Assembly: GCF_003336245.1 (NCBI RefSeq)
Contig: NZ_QPHM01000001.1
Coordinates: 1 to 64,000 of the forward strand
Direction of reading: 5' to 3'
Length of the DNA: 64,000 bases
From: Haloplanus salinus
GTDB lineage: Archaea; Halobacteriota; Halobacteria; Halobacteriales; Haloferacaceae
Part shown: positions 48,308-56,999 of the stretch, one piece after another
Layout of the letters: each line of letters opens with the position of its first letter
How positions within the stretch are numbered: position 1 is the first letter of the stretch
Notes under the pieces: generated by a model
What the model was told of the DNA's origin: nothing
The model's input: the letters and a program-made list of their open reading frames with translations, nothing else
Database searches by the model: none
Position numbers and translations under genes: made by a program

Positions 48308-48693
48308 CCGACCCGGTCGATCCGGACGACGGCCGCCCCGTCCTGTCTGCCCTCGACGTCGAGTTCGGCCCGGCCGTCGTCGGCCTCCTCGTCGGCGCCG
48401 GCGGCCTGCTCTTTCTGGTCGACCCTCTCGTCGGCACGGTGACCGTCGGCCCGGTCCGGGCGCGCCCCGTCGCGCTCTCGACGGTGGTTCTCGGCGCCGG
48501 CTTCTGTCTCGGCGCCGGCGTCTTCTGGCTCCGTGGTCATCGGCTCTTCGCCGCCGCCCACGCCGTCTTCGGACTCGCGTGGCTGGGTGTCGCCGCCGGC
48601 ACCGGGCTGGGTAGCGGCGTGCTCGTCGTCGGGGCCGTCCTGCTCGTCGTCGCCGGCGCGGGCTGGCTGGTCGCCCGGACGCGGGCGTGGTAG
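48304..48693 (+). CDS. small four-helix membrane protein of unknown function
   Basis: A 129-residue membrane protein with four hydrophobic segments (about 18-35, 45-68, 72-92 and 98-120) after an acidic N terminus (VTDPVDPDDGRPVLS). The GTG at 48304 is preferred as the natural N terminus; the frame remains open to a GTG at 48232. No family is recognised. It ends facing cysS. Confidence 0.6.
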   Translation: MTDPVDPDDGRPVLSALDVEFGPAVVGLLVGAGGLLFLVDPLVGTVTVGPVRARPVALSTVVLGAGFCLGAGVFWLRGHRLFAAAHAVFGLAWLGVAAGTGLGSGVLVVGAVLLVVAGAGWLVARTRAW

Positions 48694-48716
48694 GCCCGTC
48701 GGCGCGGCCACGGCCG

Positions 48717-50204
48717 TCAGTACCGGTACGTCGGCCCATCGTCGCCGTCCTCGACGGCGACGCCGAGGGCCTCCAGATCGTCGCGGAGGTCGTCGGCCCG
48801 GTCGTAGTTGCCCGCCTCGCGTTCGGCCTCGCGAACGTCGAGGACGAGTTCGATCAGGTCGTCGGCGAGGTGGGCCGTGCCGCCAGCGTCGGCACCGCCG
48901 CCGAAGTCGAGACCCAAGACACCTTCACCGAGGTCCTCGAACGTCTCCACCGCCCGGCGGAGCCCCACGTAGTCGTACTCGTCGCCCCCGTCGACGTGCC
49001 GGTTGACCGCCGTCGCGAGTTCCAGTAGGGCGGCCGTCGCCTCGCGCACCCCGAAGTCGTCGTTCATCGCCGCCGTGAACGCCGCGCGGGTTTCCGTGAC
49101 GGCCGTCCGCAGGTCGTCGGCCACGACGTTGGTTCGGGCGTCGACGCTATCACAGGCCTCGACCGCCGTTCCGTGGGCGCGTTCGAGGCGCTCCCAGCGC
49201 TCCTCGGCCTCGGCTATCGCCGCCTCGCTGTAGGTCTGTTTCGACCCGTAGTTGGTCGAGCAGTAGAACGTCCGGACGACGTTCGGCCCGAACTCCGCCA
49301 GCGCGTCGGCGACGTAGAAGTAGTTGCCGAGGCTGGAACTCATCTTCTCGCCGGCGGTTTCGAGCAGGCCCGTGTGGAGCCAGTAGCGCGCGAACTGCTC
49401 CCCCGTCGCCGCCTCGCTCTGGGCGATTTCGTTCTCGTGGTGGGGGAAGACCAGGTCGTGGCCCCCCACGTGGATGTCGATGGTGTCGTCGAGGTGGGTC
49501 GTGCTCATCGCGGAACACTCGATGTGCCAGCCGGGTCGCCCCTCTCCCCACGGGGAGTCCCACGTCTCGCCGGACGGCGGGTGATCGCCGAGCGGCCGGT
49601 CGTCCTTCCGGTGTTCGGCCACGTCCGACGGCGAGACCCCGTCGGCCTTCCAGAGTGCGAAGTCCGCGGGATTGCGCTTCTCGCTTCGCTCGTCGGGGTC
49701 GCCCTGTGCTTCCAAGTCCTCCACGCGCTGGTTCGAGAGCTTGCCGTAATCCTCGAACTCGGTCACGTCGAAGTAGACCGAGCCGTTCGTCTCGTAGGCG
49801 TAGCCGCGGTCGAGTAGCCGCTCCACGAGGGCGACGATCTCCGGGATGTGTTCCGACACCCGCGGGTACACCGCCGCTCGCTTCAGGTTCAGCCCGCGCA
49901 TGTCCTCGATGATGGAGGCGATGAAGCCTTCGGCCACGTCGAGTTCCGACTCGCCGAGGTCGTCCTCGCCGACGCGGGCGACGATCTTCTCGTTCACGTC
50001 GGTGAAGTTCTCGACGTGGCGCACGTCGTAGCCGCAGTGGTCGAGCCACCGGTGCATCACGTCGGCGTGAGTCCACACCCGAGCGTGGCCGAGATGGGCG
50101 TCGTCCGAGACCGTCAGCCCACAGACGTACAACAGGACTTCCTCGCCCCCTGGCTCGAACGCCTCTCGCTCGCCGGTCAGCGTGTTGGTCACGGACAGCG
50201 TCAT
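48717..50204 (-). CDS. cysS: cysteine--tRNA ligase
   Basis: A 495-residue class I aminoacyl-tRNA synthetase. HIGH-equivalent AHLGHAR and KMSSS are present, with zinc-binding elements [18 protein letters not shown] and [16 protein letters not shown]. It attaches cysteine to its tRNA. The start at 50204 is supported by a TATA box exactly 26 bases upstream; an ATG 24 bases further up lies on the wrong side of the promoter. Confidence 0.95.
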   Translation of the reverse strand: MTLSVTNTLTGEREAFEPGGEEVLLYVCGLTVSDDAHLGHARVWTHADVMHRWLDHCGYDVRHVENFTDVNEKIVARVGEDDLGESELDVAEGFIASIIEDMRGLNLKRAAVYPRVSEHIPEIVALVERLLDRGYAYETNGSVYFDVTEFEDYGKLSNQRVEDLEAQGDPDERSEKRNPADFALWKADGVSPSDVAEHRKDDRPLGDHPPSGETWDSPWGEGRPGWHIECSAMSTTHLDDTIDIHVGGHDLVFPHHENEIAQSEAATGEQFARYWLHTGLLETAGEKMSSSLGNYFYVADALAEFGPNVVRTFYCSTNYGSKQTYSEAAIAEAEERWERLERAHGTAVEACDSVDARTNVVADDLRTAVTETRAAFTAAMNDDFGVREATAALLELATAVNRHVDGGDEYDYVGLRRAVETFEDLGEGVLGLDFGGGADAGGTAHLADDLIELVLDVREAEREAGNYDRADDLRDDLEALGVAVEDGDDGPTYRY

Positions 50205-50226
50205 AGGCGTGCTTCCGCGTCGAGGC

Positions 50227-50234
50227 ATTAATAT
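50227..50234 (-). promoter_or_regulatory. TATA box of cysS
   Basis: ATATTAAT on the minus strand is centred 26-27 bases before the ATG at 50204. Confidence 0.65.
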
Positions 50235-50406
50235 CTGTAGAAACGCGCGCCGACCGCCCTCCGGAGGCAGCAGACGATCCCGTACGGAAACGCCGTTCGG
50301 GCTGTAGCTATGCGGGTCCGGAACGCGCGTCCCGACGCGACGAACGCGAGCCGTCGCGAACCCGGTCCCCGCGGACGCTGCCCGCCGCCGCGTCGATGGG
50401 GGGCCG

Positions 50407-51111
50407 TCACCGACGCCACTCGTTCAGCCGGCGGGCGATCCGCTCACGGTTCGCGTACCCGAGTGCGGAGAGTCCCGTGACGAAGACGAGCAGTCCGACC
50501 GCCACCCCGACGTCGCCGGTCGCCAGCAGGTCGCCGAAGACGTTGGCAAGGAAGAAGGCGGGCGCCCGCCCGACCACGGCGACGACGACGAGTCTCCGAA
50601 GCGGGATGTGCGTGAGGCCGCCGACGAAACAGATGGCGTCGTCCGGCAGCCCGGGGAGTAAGAACAGGACGAAGAGGGTGAGGAGGCCGCGCCGCTCGAC
50701 GAACCCGTCGAACGTCGCCAGCGCGTCCTCGGCCACCATCCGCTCGACGTAGCCCCGTCCGAACCGGCGCGACAGCCAGAACGCGGCGGCGCTTCCGATA
50801 CCGATGCCGACGACGTTGTAGAGCGTCCCCCACCACGGGCCGAAGAGGTAGCCGGCGACGGCGGCCAGCACCTGTCCGGGCACCGGCACGAGCACCACCT
50901 GGAGCGCCTGGAGGACGATCAGCGCGAGCGGCGCCCAGACACCGAATCCACGGACGTACGCCCGGGCCGCCTCCGCGTCGGCCAGAAACGCCACCTGTCG
51001 ACGCAACAGGATCGTCACGCCGACCAGCAGGAGTGTCGCGAGGAGGGCGTGAAAAAGCGCACGCCGTCGCGCCCGTGGCGACGCGAACAGGCGGGTCGGA
51101 TCGGGCGCCAT
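50407..51111 (-). CDS. TVP38/TMEM64-family membrane protein
   Basis: A 234-residue polytopic protein of the VTT/SNARE-associated (DedA-like) superfamily. The family motif is visible: VPVPGQVLAAVAGYLFG, then GSAAAFWLSRRFGR, and FLLPGLPDDAICFVGGLTHI. Members are thought to act as lipid scramblases or transporters. It starts two bases after the stop of a 21-residue upstream frame that begins at the predicted transcription start. Confidence 0.85.
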   Translation of the reverse strand: MAPDPTRLFASPRARRRALFHALLATLLLVGVTILLRRQVAFLADAEAARAYVRGFGVWAPLALIVLQALQVVLVPVPGQVLAAVAGYLFGPWWGTLYNVVGIGIGSAAAFWLSRRFGRGYVERMVAEDALATFDGFVERRGLLTLFVLFLLPGLPDDAICFVGGLTHIPLRRLVVVAVVGRAPAFFLANVFGDLLATGDVGVAVGLLVFVTGLSALGYANRERIARRLNEWRR

Positions 51112-51113
51112 CG

Positions 51114-51179
51114 CTACGCCCGCCTCGCCCGGCCGGTGACCGTACTCGTGGTCTCCGAGGCAGTCGATTCGCGTGCCAT
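51114..51179 (-). CDS. leaderless 21-residue upstream ORF before the TVP38 gene
   Basis: ATG at 51179 lies 26 bases after a strong TATA element and starts a 21-residue frame, MARESTASETTSTVTGRARR(A), ending in TAG two bases before the main ATG. It could be a translated leader that delivers ribosomes to the main start, or a former N terminus separated by a frameshift. Confidence 0.45.
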   Translation of the reverse strand: MARESTASETTSTVTGRARRA

Positions 51180-51196
51180 AGCTACCGTGTGTGTCA

Positions 51197-51210
51197 ATAT
51201 AATATAATAA
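51197..51210 (-). promoter_or_regulatory. TATA box for the upstream ORF/TVP38 transcript
   Basis: TTATTATATTATAT on the minus strand is the strongest TATA-like run of the window, centred about 26 bases before 51179. Confidence 0.65.
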
Positions 51211-51250
51211 CCGGGGTCGAGTCGGGAGGAACTGACCGGAATCAACACCC

Positions 51251-51257
51251 GTATATC
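51251..51257 (+). promoter_or_regulatory. TATA box of proCBA
   Basis: GTATATC is centred 30 bases before the proC ATG at 51284. Confidence 0.55.
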
Positions 51258-51283
51258 GGGGTCCGCGTCTATTGAACGTACGA

Positions 51284-52060
51284 ATGACCGACGTTAGCGT
51301 CATCGGGTGCGGTCACATGGGGAGTGCCCTTATCAAGGGCCTCGACCGGACCGGCACCCACAGGGTGGTCGCGTGTGATCTGGACACGAGCGCCCTCGAA
51401 GCGGTCGAGCCGTACTGCGCCGAGACGACGACCGATATCGCGGCGGCGGCCGACGCCGACGTGGTGTTCGTCGCGGTCAAGCCGAAGGTCATCGCGGCGG
51501 TGCTCGGCGACCTCGACCTGCCGGCCGACGCGACGCTCGTCACCATCGCCGCGGGCGTCCCACGGTCGTTCGTCGAGTCCCACACCGACGCCACCGTGGT
51601 CCGGGTCATGCCCAACCTCGCCGCCGAGTTGGGCGAGACGGCCGCGGCCGTCTCGTGGGACGCGGTGGACGACGACGTGCGCGACATGCTCGACGACCTG
51701 GGCGAGTTCGTCGAAATCGAGGAGGACCGAATGGACGTGGCGACGGCGCTGAACGGGAGCGGCCCGGCCTTCGTCTACTACCTCATCGGCGCGATGCGGA
51801 AGGCCGCCGTCGCAGAGGGACTCGATCCCGACGCCGCGGCGACGCTCGCCGCCCAGACGTTCAAGGGGGCTGCCGAAACGGTCGTTCGGTCCGACGAGAG
51901 CGTCGAAGCGCTGATCGACGCGGTCGCCACCGAAGGTGGCACGACCATCGAGGGGATGGAGGTCCTCTGGGACAGCGACGTCGAATCGGTGCTGGCGGGG
52001 ACGCTGGGCGCCGCCGCCGAGCGCTCCCGCGAACTCGCTGGCGGGTTCGACGATGAGTGA
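51284..52060 (+). CDS. proC: pyrroline-5-carboxylate reductase
   Basis: A 258-residue NAD(P)-dependent reductase. The Rossmann start [16 protein letters not shown] is at the N terminus, [13 protein letters not shown] follows, and the C-terminal signature [17 protein letters not shown] precedes [12 protein letters not shown]. It carries out the last step of proline synthesis. It overlaps proB by eight bases. The ATG at 51284 fits the Rossmann start; one 12 bases upstream is less likely. Confidence 0.93.
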   Translation: MTDVSVIGCGHMGSALIKGLDRTGTHRVVACDLDTSALEAVEPYCAETTTDIAAAADADVVFVAVKPKVIAAVLGDLDLPADATLVTIAAGVPRSFVESHTDATVVRVMPNLAAELGETAAAVSWDAVDDDVRDMLDDLGEFVEIEEDRMDVATALNGSGPAFVYYLIGAMRKAAVAEGLDPDAAATLAAQTFKGAAETVVRSDESVEALIDAVATEGGTTIEGMEVLWDSDVESVLAGTLGAAAERSRELAGGFDDE

Positions 52061-52898
52061 GAGCGAGGCGGTCGCCCCCGAAGAGATCGAGCACGCCCGT
52101 CGGTTGGCGGCGGACGCGAGCCGAGTCGTGGTCAAGGCCGGCACCAACTCGCTGACCGACGAGGAGTCGAACCTCGACGACGCCAAACTCGACAAACTCG
52201 TCGACGACGTGGAGACCCTCCTCTCGCGGGGGAAGGAGGTCCTGCTCGTCTCCTCGGGCGCCATCGGCGCCGGCAAGGGCCGCGTGGGCTACCCACAGGA
52301 GACCGTCGAGGAGTCACAGGCGCTCTCGACGGTCGGGCAGAGCCACCTCATGCGCCGCTACACGGAGAGCTTCGAGCGCTACGGGCGGACGGTGGCCCAG
52401 ATCCTCCTGACCGACCACGACCTGGAGAACCCCGAGCGGTTCACCAACTTCCGGAACACGGTCGAGACGTTGCTCGACTGGGGCGTCGTCCCCATCATCA
52501 ACGAGAACGACGCGGTGGCGACCGAGGAGATCCGGATCGGCGACAACGACATGCTCTCCTCGTCGGTGGCCATCGGCGTCGACGTCGACCTGCTGGTGAC
52601 GCTCACCGACGTCGACGGCGTCTACACCGGCAATCCGAAGCGGGACCCCGGCGCGGAGCGGATCGAGGCCGTCGGCCGTAACTACGGCTACGTCCAAGGC
52701 GTCATCGACGGCGCGTCGGGCGATGGCGTCGGATTCGGCGGCATCCGGACGAAAGTGGAGGGCGCCCGCGACGCGAGCGAACACGGCATTCCGGCGATCA
52801 TCGCGGGGTCGGCGGAACCGGACGTCCTGGAGCGAATCGCTACTGGCAAATCCGTGGGGACGCTATTCGTCCCCGTGAACGGGGTCATCGATGACTGA
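52053..52898 (+). CDS. proB: glutamate 5-kinase
   Basis: A 281-residue amino acid kinase that phosphorylates glutamate at the start of proline synthesis. [47 protein letters not shown] and [17 protein letters not shown] are the conserved motifs. It lacks the C-terminal PUA domain of the E. coli enzyme. About 20 residues precede the usual start. Translation is coupled to proC and proA by overlaps. Confidence 0.93.
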   Translation: MSESEAVAPEEIEHARRLAADASRVVVKAGTNSLTDEESNLDDAKLDKLVDDVETLLSRGKEVLLVSSGAIGAGKGRVGYPQETVEESQALSTVGQSHLMRRYTESFERYGRTVAQILLTDHDLENPERFTNFRNTVETLLDWGVVPIINENDAVATEEIRIGDNDMLSSSVAIGVDVDLLVTLTDVDGVYTGNPKRDPGAERIEAVGRNYGYVQGVIDGASGDGVGFGGIRTKVEGARDASEHGIPAIIAGSAEPDVLERIATGKSVGTLFVPVNGVIDD

Positions 52899-54222
52899 GC
52901 AAGCCACCGAACGAAAGGTCGCCGAGGCACAGACCGCCGCGCTGGAGCTGGCGAAACTGGACGACGACGAACGGAGCGAGGCGCTGCACGCCGTCGCCGA
53001 CGCCCTCGTCGAGAACGAGGAGCGCATCCTCGACGCCAACGAGACGGACGTGGCCGAAGGCGAGGAACTGCTCGAAGCCGGCGAGTACAGTCAGGCGCTC
53101 GTCGACCGCCTGAAACTCTCGCCGTCGAAGCTCGACGACATCGCCGAGATGGTGCGGAGCGTCGCCGAGCAGGACGACCCGCTCGGGCGGACGCTCTCGG
53201 CCCGACGCCTCGACGACGGCCTCGAACTCTACAAGGTCGGCGTCCCTATCGGCGTCATCGGCACGGTCTTCGAATCTCGGCCGGACGCGCTGGTCCAGAT
53301 CGCCGCCCTGAGCCTGAAGTCGGGGAACGCGGTGATCCTCAAGGGCGGGAGCGAGGCCAGCCACTCCAACCGCGTCCTCTACGAGGTCATCCGCGAGGCG
53401 ACGAGCGACATGCCCGACGGCTGGGCGGGGTTGATCGAGGCCCGCGAGGACGTGAACGCGATGCTCGAACTGGACGACGCCATCGACCTCCTCATGCCCC
53501 GTGGGTCGTCGGAGTTCGTCAGTTACATCCAGGACAACACCAAGATTCCCGTCCTCGGACACACGGAGGGGGTCTGTCACGTCTTCGTCGACCGTGACGC
53601 CGACGTGGAGATGGCCGCGGACGTGGCCTTCGACGCGAAGGTGCAGTACCCCGCGGTCTGTAACGCCGTCGAGACCCTCTTGATCCACGAGTCGGTGGCC
53701 GCCGACTTCCTACCCGGCATGGTCGAGCGCTACCGGGACGCCGGCGTCACCCTCCGTGGCGACGCGGCGACGCGCGAAGTCGTCGACGTCGACCCGGCGA
53801 CCGACGCGGACTGGGAAACGGAGTACGGCGACCTCGAACTCTCGATCACGGTGGTCGACTCGCTGGACGCGGCGGTCGATCACGTCAACGCCTACGGCTC
53901 GAAACACACCGAGTCGATCCTGACCGAGGACGCCGACCGTGCGGGGACGTTCATGCGGAGTATCGACGCCGCGAGCGTCTTCCACAACGCCTCGACGCGC
54001 TTCGCCGACGGCTACCGCTACGGTCTCGGCGCCGAGGTGGGCATCAGTACGGGCAAGATCCACGCCCGCGGCCCCGTCGGCCTCGACGGGCTGACGACGT
54101 ACAAGTACTACCTCGAGGGCGACGGGCACCTCGTCGCCACCTACGCCGGCGAGAACGCGAAGCCGTACCTCCACGAGGAGTTCGCGGGCGAGTGGGTTCC
54201 GGGCCACCTCGCGGAGGAGTAA
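52891..54222 (+). CDS. proA: gamma-glutamyl phosphate reductase
   Basis: A 443-residue aldehyde-dehydrogenase-fold enzyme. The catalytic cysteine is in [16 protein letters not shown] (about 257), and the family pieces [17 protein letters not shown] and [20 protein letters not shown] are present. It turns glutamyl phosphate into the semialdehyde that cyclises to pyrroline-5-carboxylate. It overlaps proB by eight bases and ends six bases from a convergent gene. Confidence 0.95.
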   Translation: MTEQATERKVAEAQTAALELAKLDDDERSEALHAVADALVENEERILDANETDVAEGEELLEAGEYSQALVDRLKLSPSKLDDIAEMVRSVAEQDDPLGRTLSARRLDDGLELYKVGVPIGVIGTVFESRPDALVQIAALSLKSGNAVILKGGSEASHSNRVLYEVIREATSDMPDGWAGLIEAREDVNAMLELDDAIDLLMPRGSSEFVSYIQDNTKIPVLGHTEGVCHVFVDRDADVEMAADVAFDAKVQYPAVCNAVETLLIHESVAADFLPGMVERYRDAGVTLRGDAATREVVDVDPATDADWETEYGDLELSITVVDSLDAAVDHVNAYGSKHTESILTEDADRAGTFMRSIDAASVFHNASTRFADGYRYGLGAEVGISTGKIHARGPVGLDGLTTYKYYLEGDGHLVATYAGENAKPYLHEEFAGEWVPGHLAEE

Positions 54223-54227
54223 GGCAG

Positions 54228-54809
54228 TCAGCGAAGGAGGGCGACGACCGCGACGAGCACCGCCCCGACGACGACGCCGGCGCCGACGAGTACTGCCGGG
54301 CTACGGACGGCGTTCGCGACGGCGGCGGCGACGGCGACGGCGACGATGCCGAGGACGAGGACGGGCACGACGCGGCGGCCGGGCAGGGCACCGGCGAGGC
54401 GTTCGCCGAGCGAGGGGCCGTCGGGCGTCGGGTCGGGGCGCTGTGGTTTCGAGAGCGTCTCGTCGACGGCGACGGCGTCGCCATCGGATTCGGGTTCGAC
54501 CGTCACCTCGACGGTGCGGCTCTCCGAGCCGTAGCCCGTCGCGATTTCCAGCGTGCCGGTGACGGGGTCGTCGACGGGGCCGACGCCGACGGGGACGGAT
54601 TTCGTCGTCTCGCGCTCGACGAAGAGGTTGCCGTCGGCGTCGATGCGGGCGGCCGCGGCCAGGGCGTCGTCGGCGCGGACGTGGACGTGGACGGCTTCGC
54701 CGTGGTTGCGGAGTTCGACGGAGAACGGCTCCGAGGTGGCGAACTCGGCCGGCGCTTCGACCTCGTGAAGCTGCCCACGGTTCAGTTCGACGAGCAACAC
54801 CGGAGTCAC
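54228..54809 (-). CDS. predicted membrane-anchored haloarchaeal protein
   Basis: A 193-residue protein with a GTG start. Residues 1-110 form a beta-rich domain (LELNRGQLHEVEAPAEF-like start, then repeated beta strands) without a signal peptide. An acidic linker with PQRPDPTPDG follows, and two hydrophobic segments (about 149-167 and 172-192) end the protein. It is unassigned. GCTTTTTCC about 26 bases upstream supports the GTG. Confidence 0.72.
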   Translation of the reverse strand: MTPVLLVELNRGQLHEVEAPAEFATSEPFSVELRNHGEAVHVHVRADDALAAAARIDADGNLFVERETTKSVPVGVGPVDDPVTGTLEIATGYGSESRTVEVTVEPESDGDAVAVDETLSKPQRPDPTPDGPSLGERLAGALPGRRVVPVLVLGIVAVAVAAAVANAVRSPAVLVGAGVVVGAVLVAVVALLR

Positions 54810-54877
54810 AGGCCGAGGGTCGCACCGGGGGAGGAAAAAGCTTCAGGCCGACGGCCGGCGCCGTCCGGTCACCCGCG

Positions 54878-55066
54878 CTACTCGTCGTCGCGCATGTCCG
54901 GCGGCAGGAGGTTGGGGATGCCGTCCTCGATGGGGTACACCTCGCCCGTGACGGTGCCGACGAGCCGCCCCTCGATGATCTCCTCGCCGTCCCGTTCGTC
55001 CACCTCGAGTTCCAGGTCGCTTTTGTCGAGTGGATCACAGAGGATGTCCATCAGGGATTCCTTCAT
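54878..55066 (-). CDS. Trm112-like small protein
   Basis: A 62-residue protein starting MKESLMDILCDPLDKSDLEL. The fold order (a helix-strand start, LCDPLDKSDL, then EVYPIEDGIPNLLPPDM) matches the Trm112/YcaR family. Trm112 proteins activate methyltransferases for tRNA or protein release factor. Of the usual zinc cysteines, only Cys10 is clear. The ATG at 55066 has GGCTTTTTAT 26 bases upstream, which settles the start against a frame 36 bases longer. Confidence 0.75.
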   Translation of the reverse strand: MKESLMDILCDPLDKSDLELEVDERDGEEIIEGRLVGTVTGEVYPIEDGIPNLLPPDMRDDE

Positions 55067-55090
55067 CACCCGGTTGGAGGTGTCGGGCCG

Positions 55091-55099
55091 ATAAAAAGC
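55091..55099 (-). promoter_or_regulatory. TATA box of the Trm112-like gene
   Basis: GCTTTTTAT on the minus strand is centred 28 bases before the start at 55066. Confidence 0.55.
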
Positions 55100-55102
55100 C
55101 AC

Positions 55103-55495
55103 GGGAACCGGGGCGTCACGCGCGCCAACTGGCGGTCACGACGCGGTCGTCGCGCCCGACGGCGTCGTGCTCCCGGCGGTCACCGCGGGGCAGCGACGGG
55201 GCGCCTCGGGCGTGTCGCCACACCACGAACGACGGGTTCGTAGCGACGACGGCGAACCCGAGGGCGTGACCGACGCCGACGAGGCCGACGTCGGGCCGGC
55301 GAGCAGGGAGCCGAGCGCAGCGACGAAGTGCCGGAGCGGTGTCGCGAGCGGTGGCCCACCGTCGGGAACCAACGCTCGAAGCACGGCGGTCGTGGGCGAC
55401 GGTCGGGGCGCCGCGCCCCTCGGGGTCGTGGCGAACGTGTTCGAGGGGCTCGTCGAACCGGGTATTTAAGACCCCGGAACGTCTGAATTTCGATC
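55103..55495. other. intergenic stretch without a visible gene
   Basis: 393 GC-rich bases between the Trm112-like gene and the ribbon-helix-helix gene, reading away from each other. Frames of 80-100 codons exist on both strands but look like random high-GC frames, with no start context or family similarity. The last 40 bases hold the promoter of the 55496 gene. I see no tRNA or structured RNA. Confidence 0.5.
55463..55470 (+). promoter_or_regulatory. TATA box of the ribbon-helix-helix gene
   Basis: TATTTAAG is centred about 29 bases before the ATG at 55496. Confidence 0.65.
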
Positions 55496-55738
55496 ATGCC
55501 TACCGCGGAAGTTTCGTTGCCGGACGACGTGGACATCGAGATCCGACAGCTCGTCGACGACGGGGAGTTCATCAACCGCGATCAGGCGGTCGAAGAGCTG
55601 CTCTCGCTCGGCGTATCGGCGTACAGCACGGACGAGTCGCCGAGTCAGACGCCGGACGAGGACCTGTTCACGCAGGTGGTCGACGACCAGCAGGACCCGG
55701 CGATTCGGAACGAGTCGGACGACGAACACACGCTGTAA
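55496..55738 (+). CDS. ribbon-helix-helix-type small protein
   Basis: An 80-residue protein. The N-terminal 45 residues (PTAEVSLPDDVDIEIRQLV, then EFINRDQAVEELLSLGV) look like a CopG-type ribbon-helix-helix: a short strand, then two helices. The rest is a disordered acidic tail. Such proteins bind DNA as dimers, but the basic strand residues are few here, so DNA binding is not certain. No toxin gene is adjacent, so an antitoxin role is not supported. Confidence 0.7.
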   Translation: MPTAEVSLPDDVDIEIRQLVDDGEFINRDQAVEELLSLGVSAYSTDESPSQTPDEDLFTQVVDDQQDPAIRNESDDEHTL

Positions 55739-55835
55739 CCCCCGGCGAACCGTCCCGCTCTCCGATAGGTTCGGGACCGTTTCACCGTTCCGCGGGGCAA
55801 CGTTTAGTACCGGATACTCGTTACGTGTGCGTAGG

Positions 55836-56999
55836 ATGGGAACGCCGCAGGACCCGAGGAGAGGTGGGGTGGCCGAACTCGAATCGCTTCACGCGGCGAC
55901 GCGGCGACTCCTCGACGCCGACGACCGCGAGGCGATCGCGTCGGTCGCCGTCGACGCGGCGGTCGACATCCTCGATTTTCCGTACAGCGTCGTCTGGTAC
56001 TCCGTCCCGGCCGAGGACGCCCTCGAAGCGGCGGCCGTCTCCGACTCGGTCGAACCGCACGTCGACGGCGACCCGTCGGCGGAGATGCGCCACGAGCCGG
56101 GTAGCTGGCTGTGGCGGGCCTACGAGGCCGAGGAGTCGCGACGACTGACGATCACGAGGGCACAGGCGGCCTCCGAGACGCCGCTTCACGCCGTGATCAC
56201 CGTCCCGCTCGACGACGACGGGGTGTTGACCGTCGGGGCAGCCGAGCGGTCGGCCCTCACGGACGCCGACGAGAAGTTGGCGAGCATCCTCGGGAAGAAC
56301 GTACAGGCCGCGCTCTCGCGAGCGGAACGGGAGCGCCGCCTCGACGAGCAGAACCGACGGCTGGCGCTACTCAACCGGATCGTCCGTCACGACATCCGCA
56401 ACGAGATGCAGGTGGTGCTGGGGTACGGCAACGCCCTACGGGACCACGTCGACGGCGAGGCAGCGACCCGGCTGTCGCGGCTCGTCGAGGCGGGTGAACA
56501 CGTCGTCGACCTCACCGACGACCTTCGGACGCTAATGACGGCCATCCTCGACGAGCGGACGGAGCGGCCGGTCGCGCTCCGGTCGACGCTCGTCGGAACC
56601 GCCGACCGCATCCGGACGGAGTACGAGAGCGCGACGGTGCAGGTCGACGACGAGATTCCGGCGGTCGACGTGCTCGCCGACGACATGCTCCACTCGGTGT
56701 TTCGGAACCTCCTCGTGAACGCGGTGACCCACAACGACACCGCCGAGCCACACGTCGAGGTGTCGGCGACGACCCACGACGGCCGGGCCGTGGTGACCAT
56801 CGCCGACGACGGGCCGGGGATTCCGGACGAGCGCAAGGAAGCCGTCTTCGAGAGGGAGGTGACGGAGGCGTCGGACACCGGCGGCGTCGGGCTCTACCTC
56901 GTGCGGACGCTCGTCGAGCGCTACGGCGGGCGGATCCGTATCGAGGACAACGAGCCGCGCGGGAGCGTGGTGATCTTGGAGTTCGAGACGGTCGACTAG
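55836..56999 (+). CDS. GAF-domain histidine kinase
   Basis: A 387-residue soluble sensor kinase. A GAF-like domain covers about 15-160 and ends in a coiled coil (SRAERERRLDEQNRRLALL). The phosphoacceptor His185 is in VRHDIRNEMQVVLG, and the HATPase domain has NLLVNAVTHND, IADDGPGIP and GGVGLYLVRTLVERYGG. No membrane segment is found, so it senses an internal signal. There is no response regulator next to it. The ATG at 55836 or GTG at 55827 are both possible; CGTTTAGTA at 55801 fits the ATG best. Its stop shares CTAG with the lyase gene. Confidence 0.88.
   Translation: MGTPQDPRRGGVAELESLHAATRRLLDADDREAIASVAVDAAVDILDFPYSVVWYSVPAEDALEAAAVSDSVEPHVDGDPSAEMRHEPGSWLWRAYEAEESRRLTITRAQAASETPLHAVITVPLDDDGVLTVGAAERSALTDADEKLASILGKNVQAALSRAERERRLDEQNRRLALLNRIVRHDIRNEMQVVLGYGNALRDHVDGEAATRLSRLVEAGEHVVDLTDDLRTLMTAILDERTERPVALRSTLVGTADRIRTEYESATVQVDDEIPAVDVLADDMLHSVFRNLLVNAVTHNDTAEPHVEVSATTHDGRAVVTIADDGPGIPDERKEAVFEREVTEASDTGGVGLYLVRTLVERYGGRIRIEDNEPRGSVVILEFETVD

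Noticed and set aside
50205-50406. Possible tRNA in the gap before cysS
   Set aside because: I found no acceptor-stem pairing or TPsiC-like GTTCRAnnC in the right place; only the cysS promoter is supported.
55496-55738. Antitoxin of a toxin-antitoxin pair
   Set aside because: No small toxin-like gene is next to it; the following gene is a histidine kinase with its own promoter.
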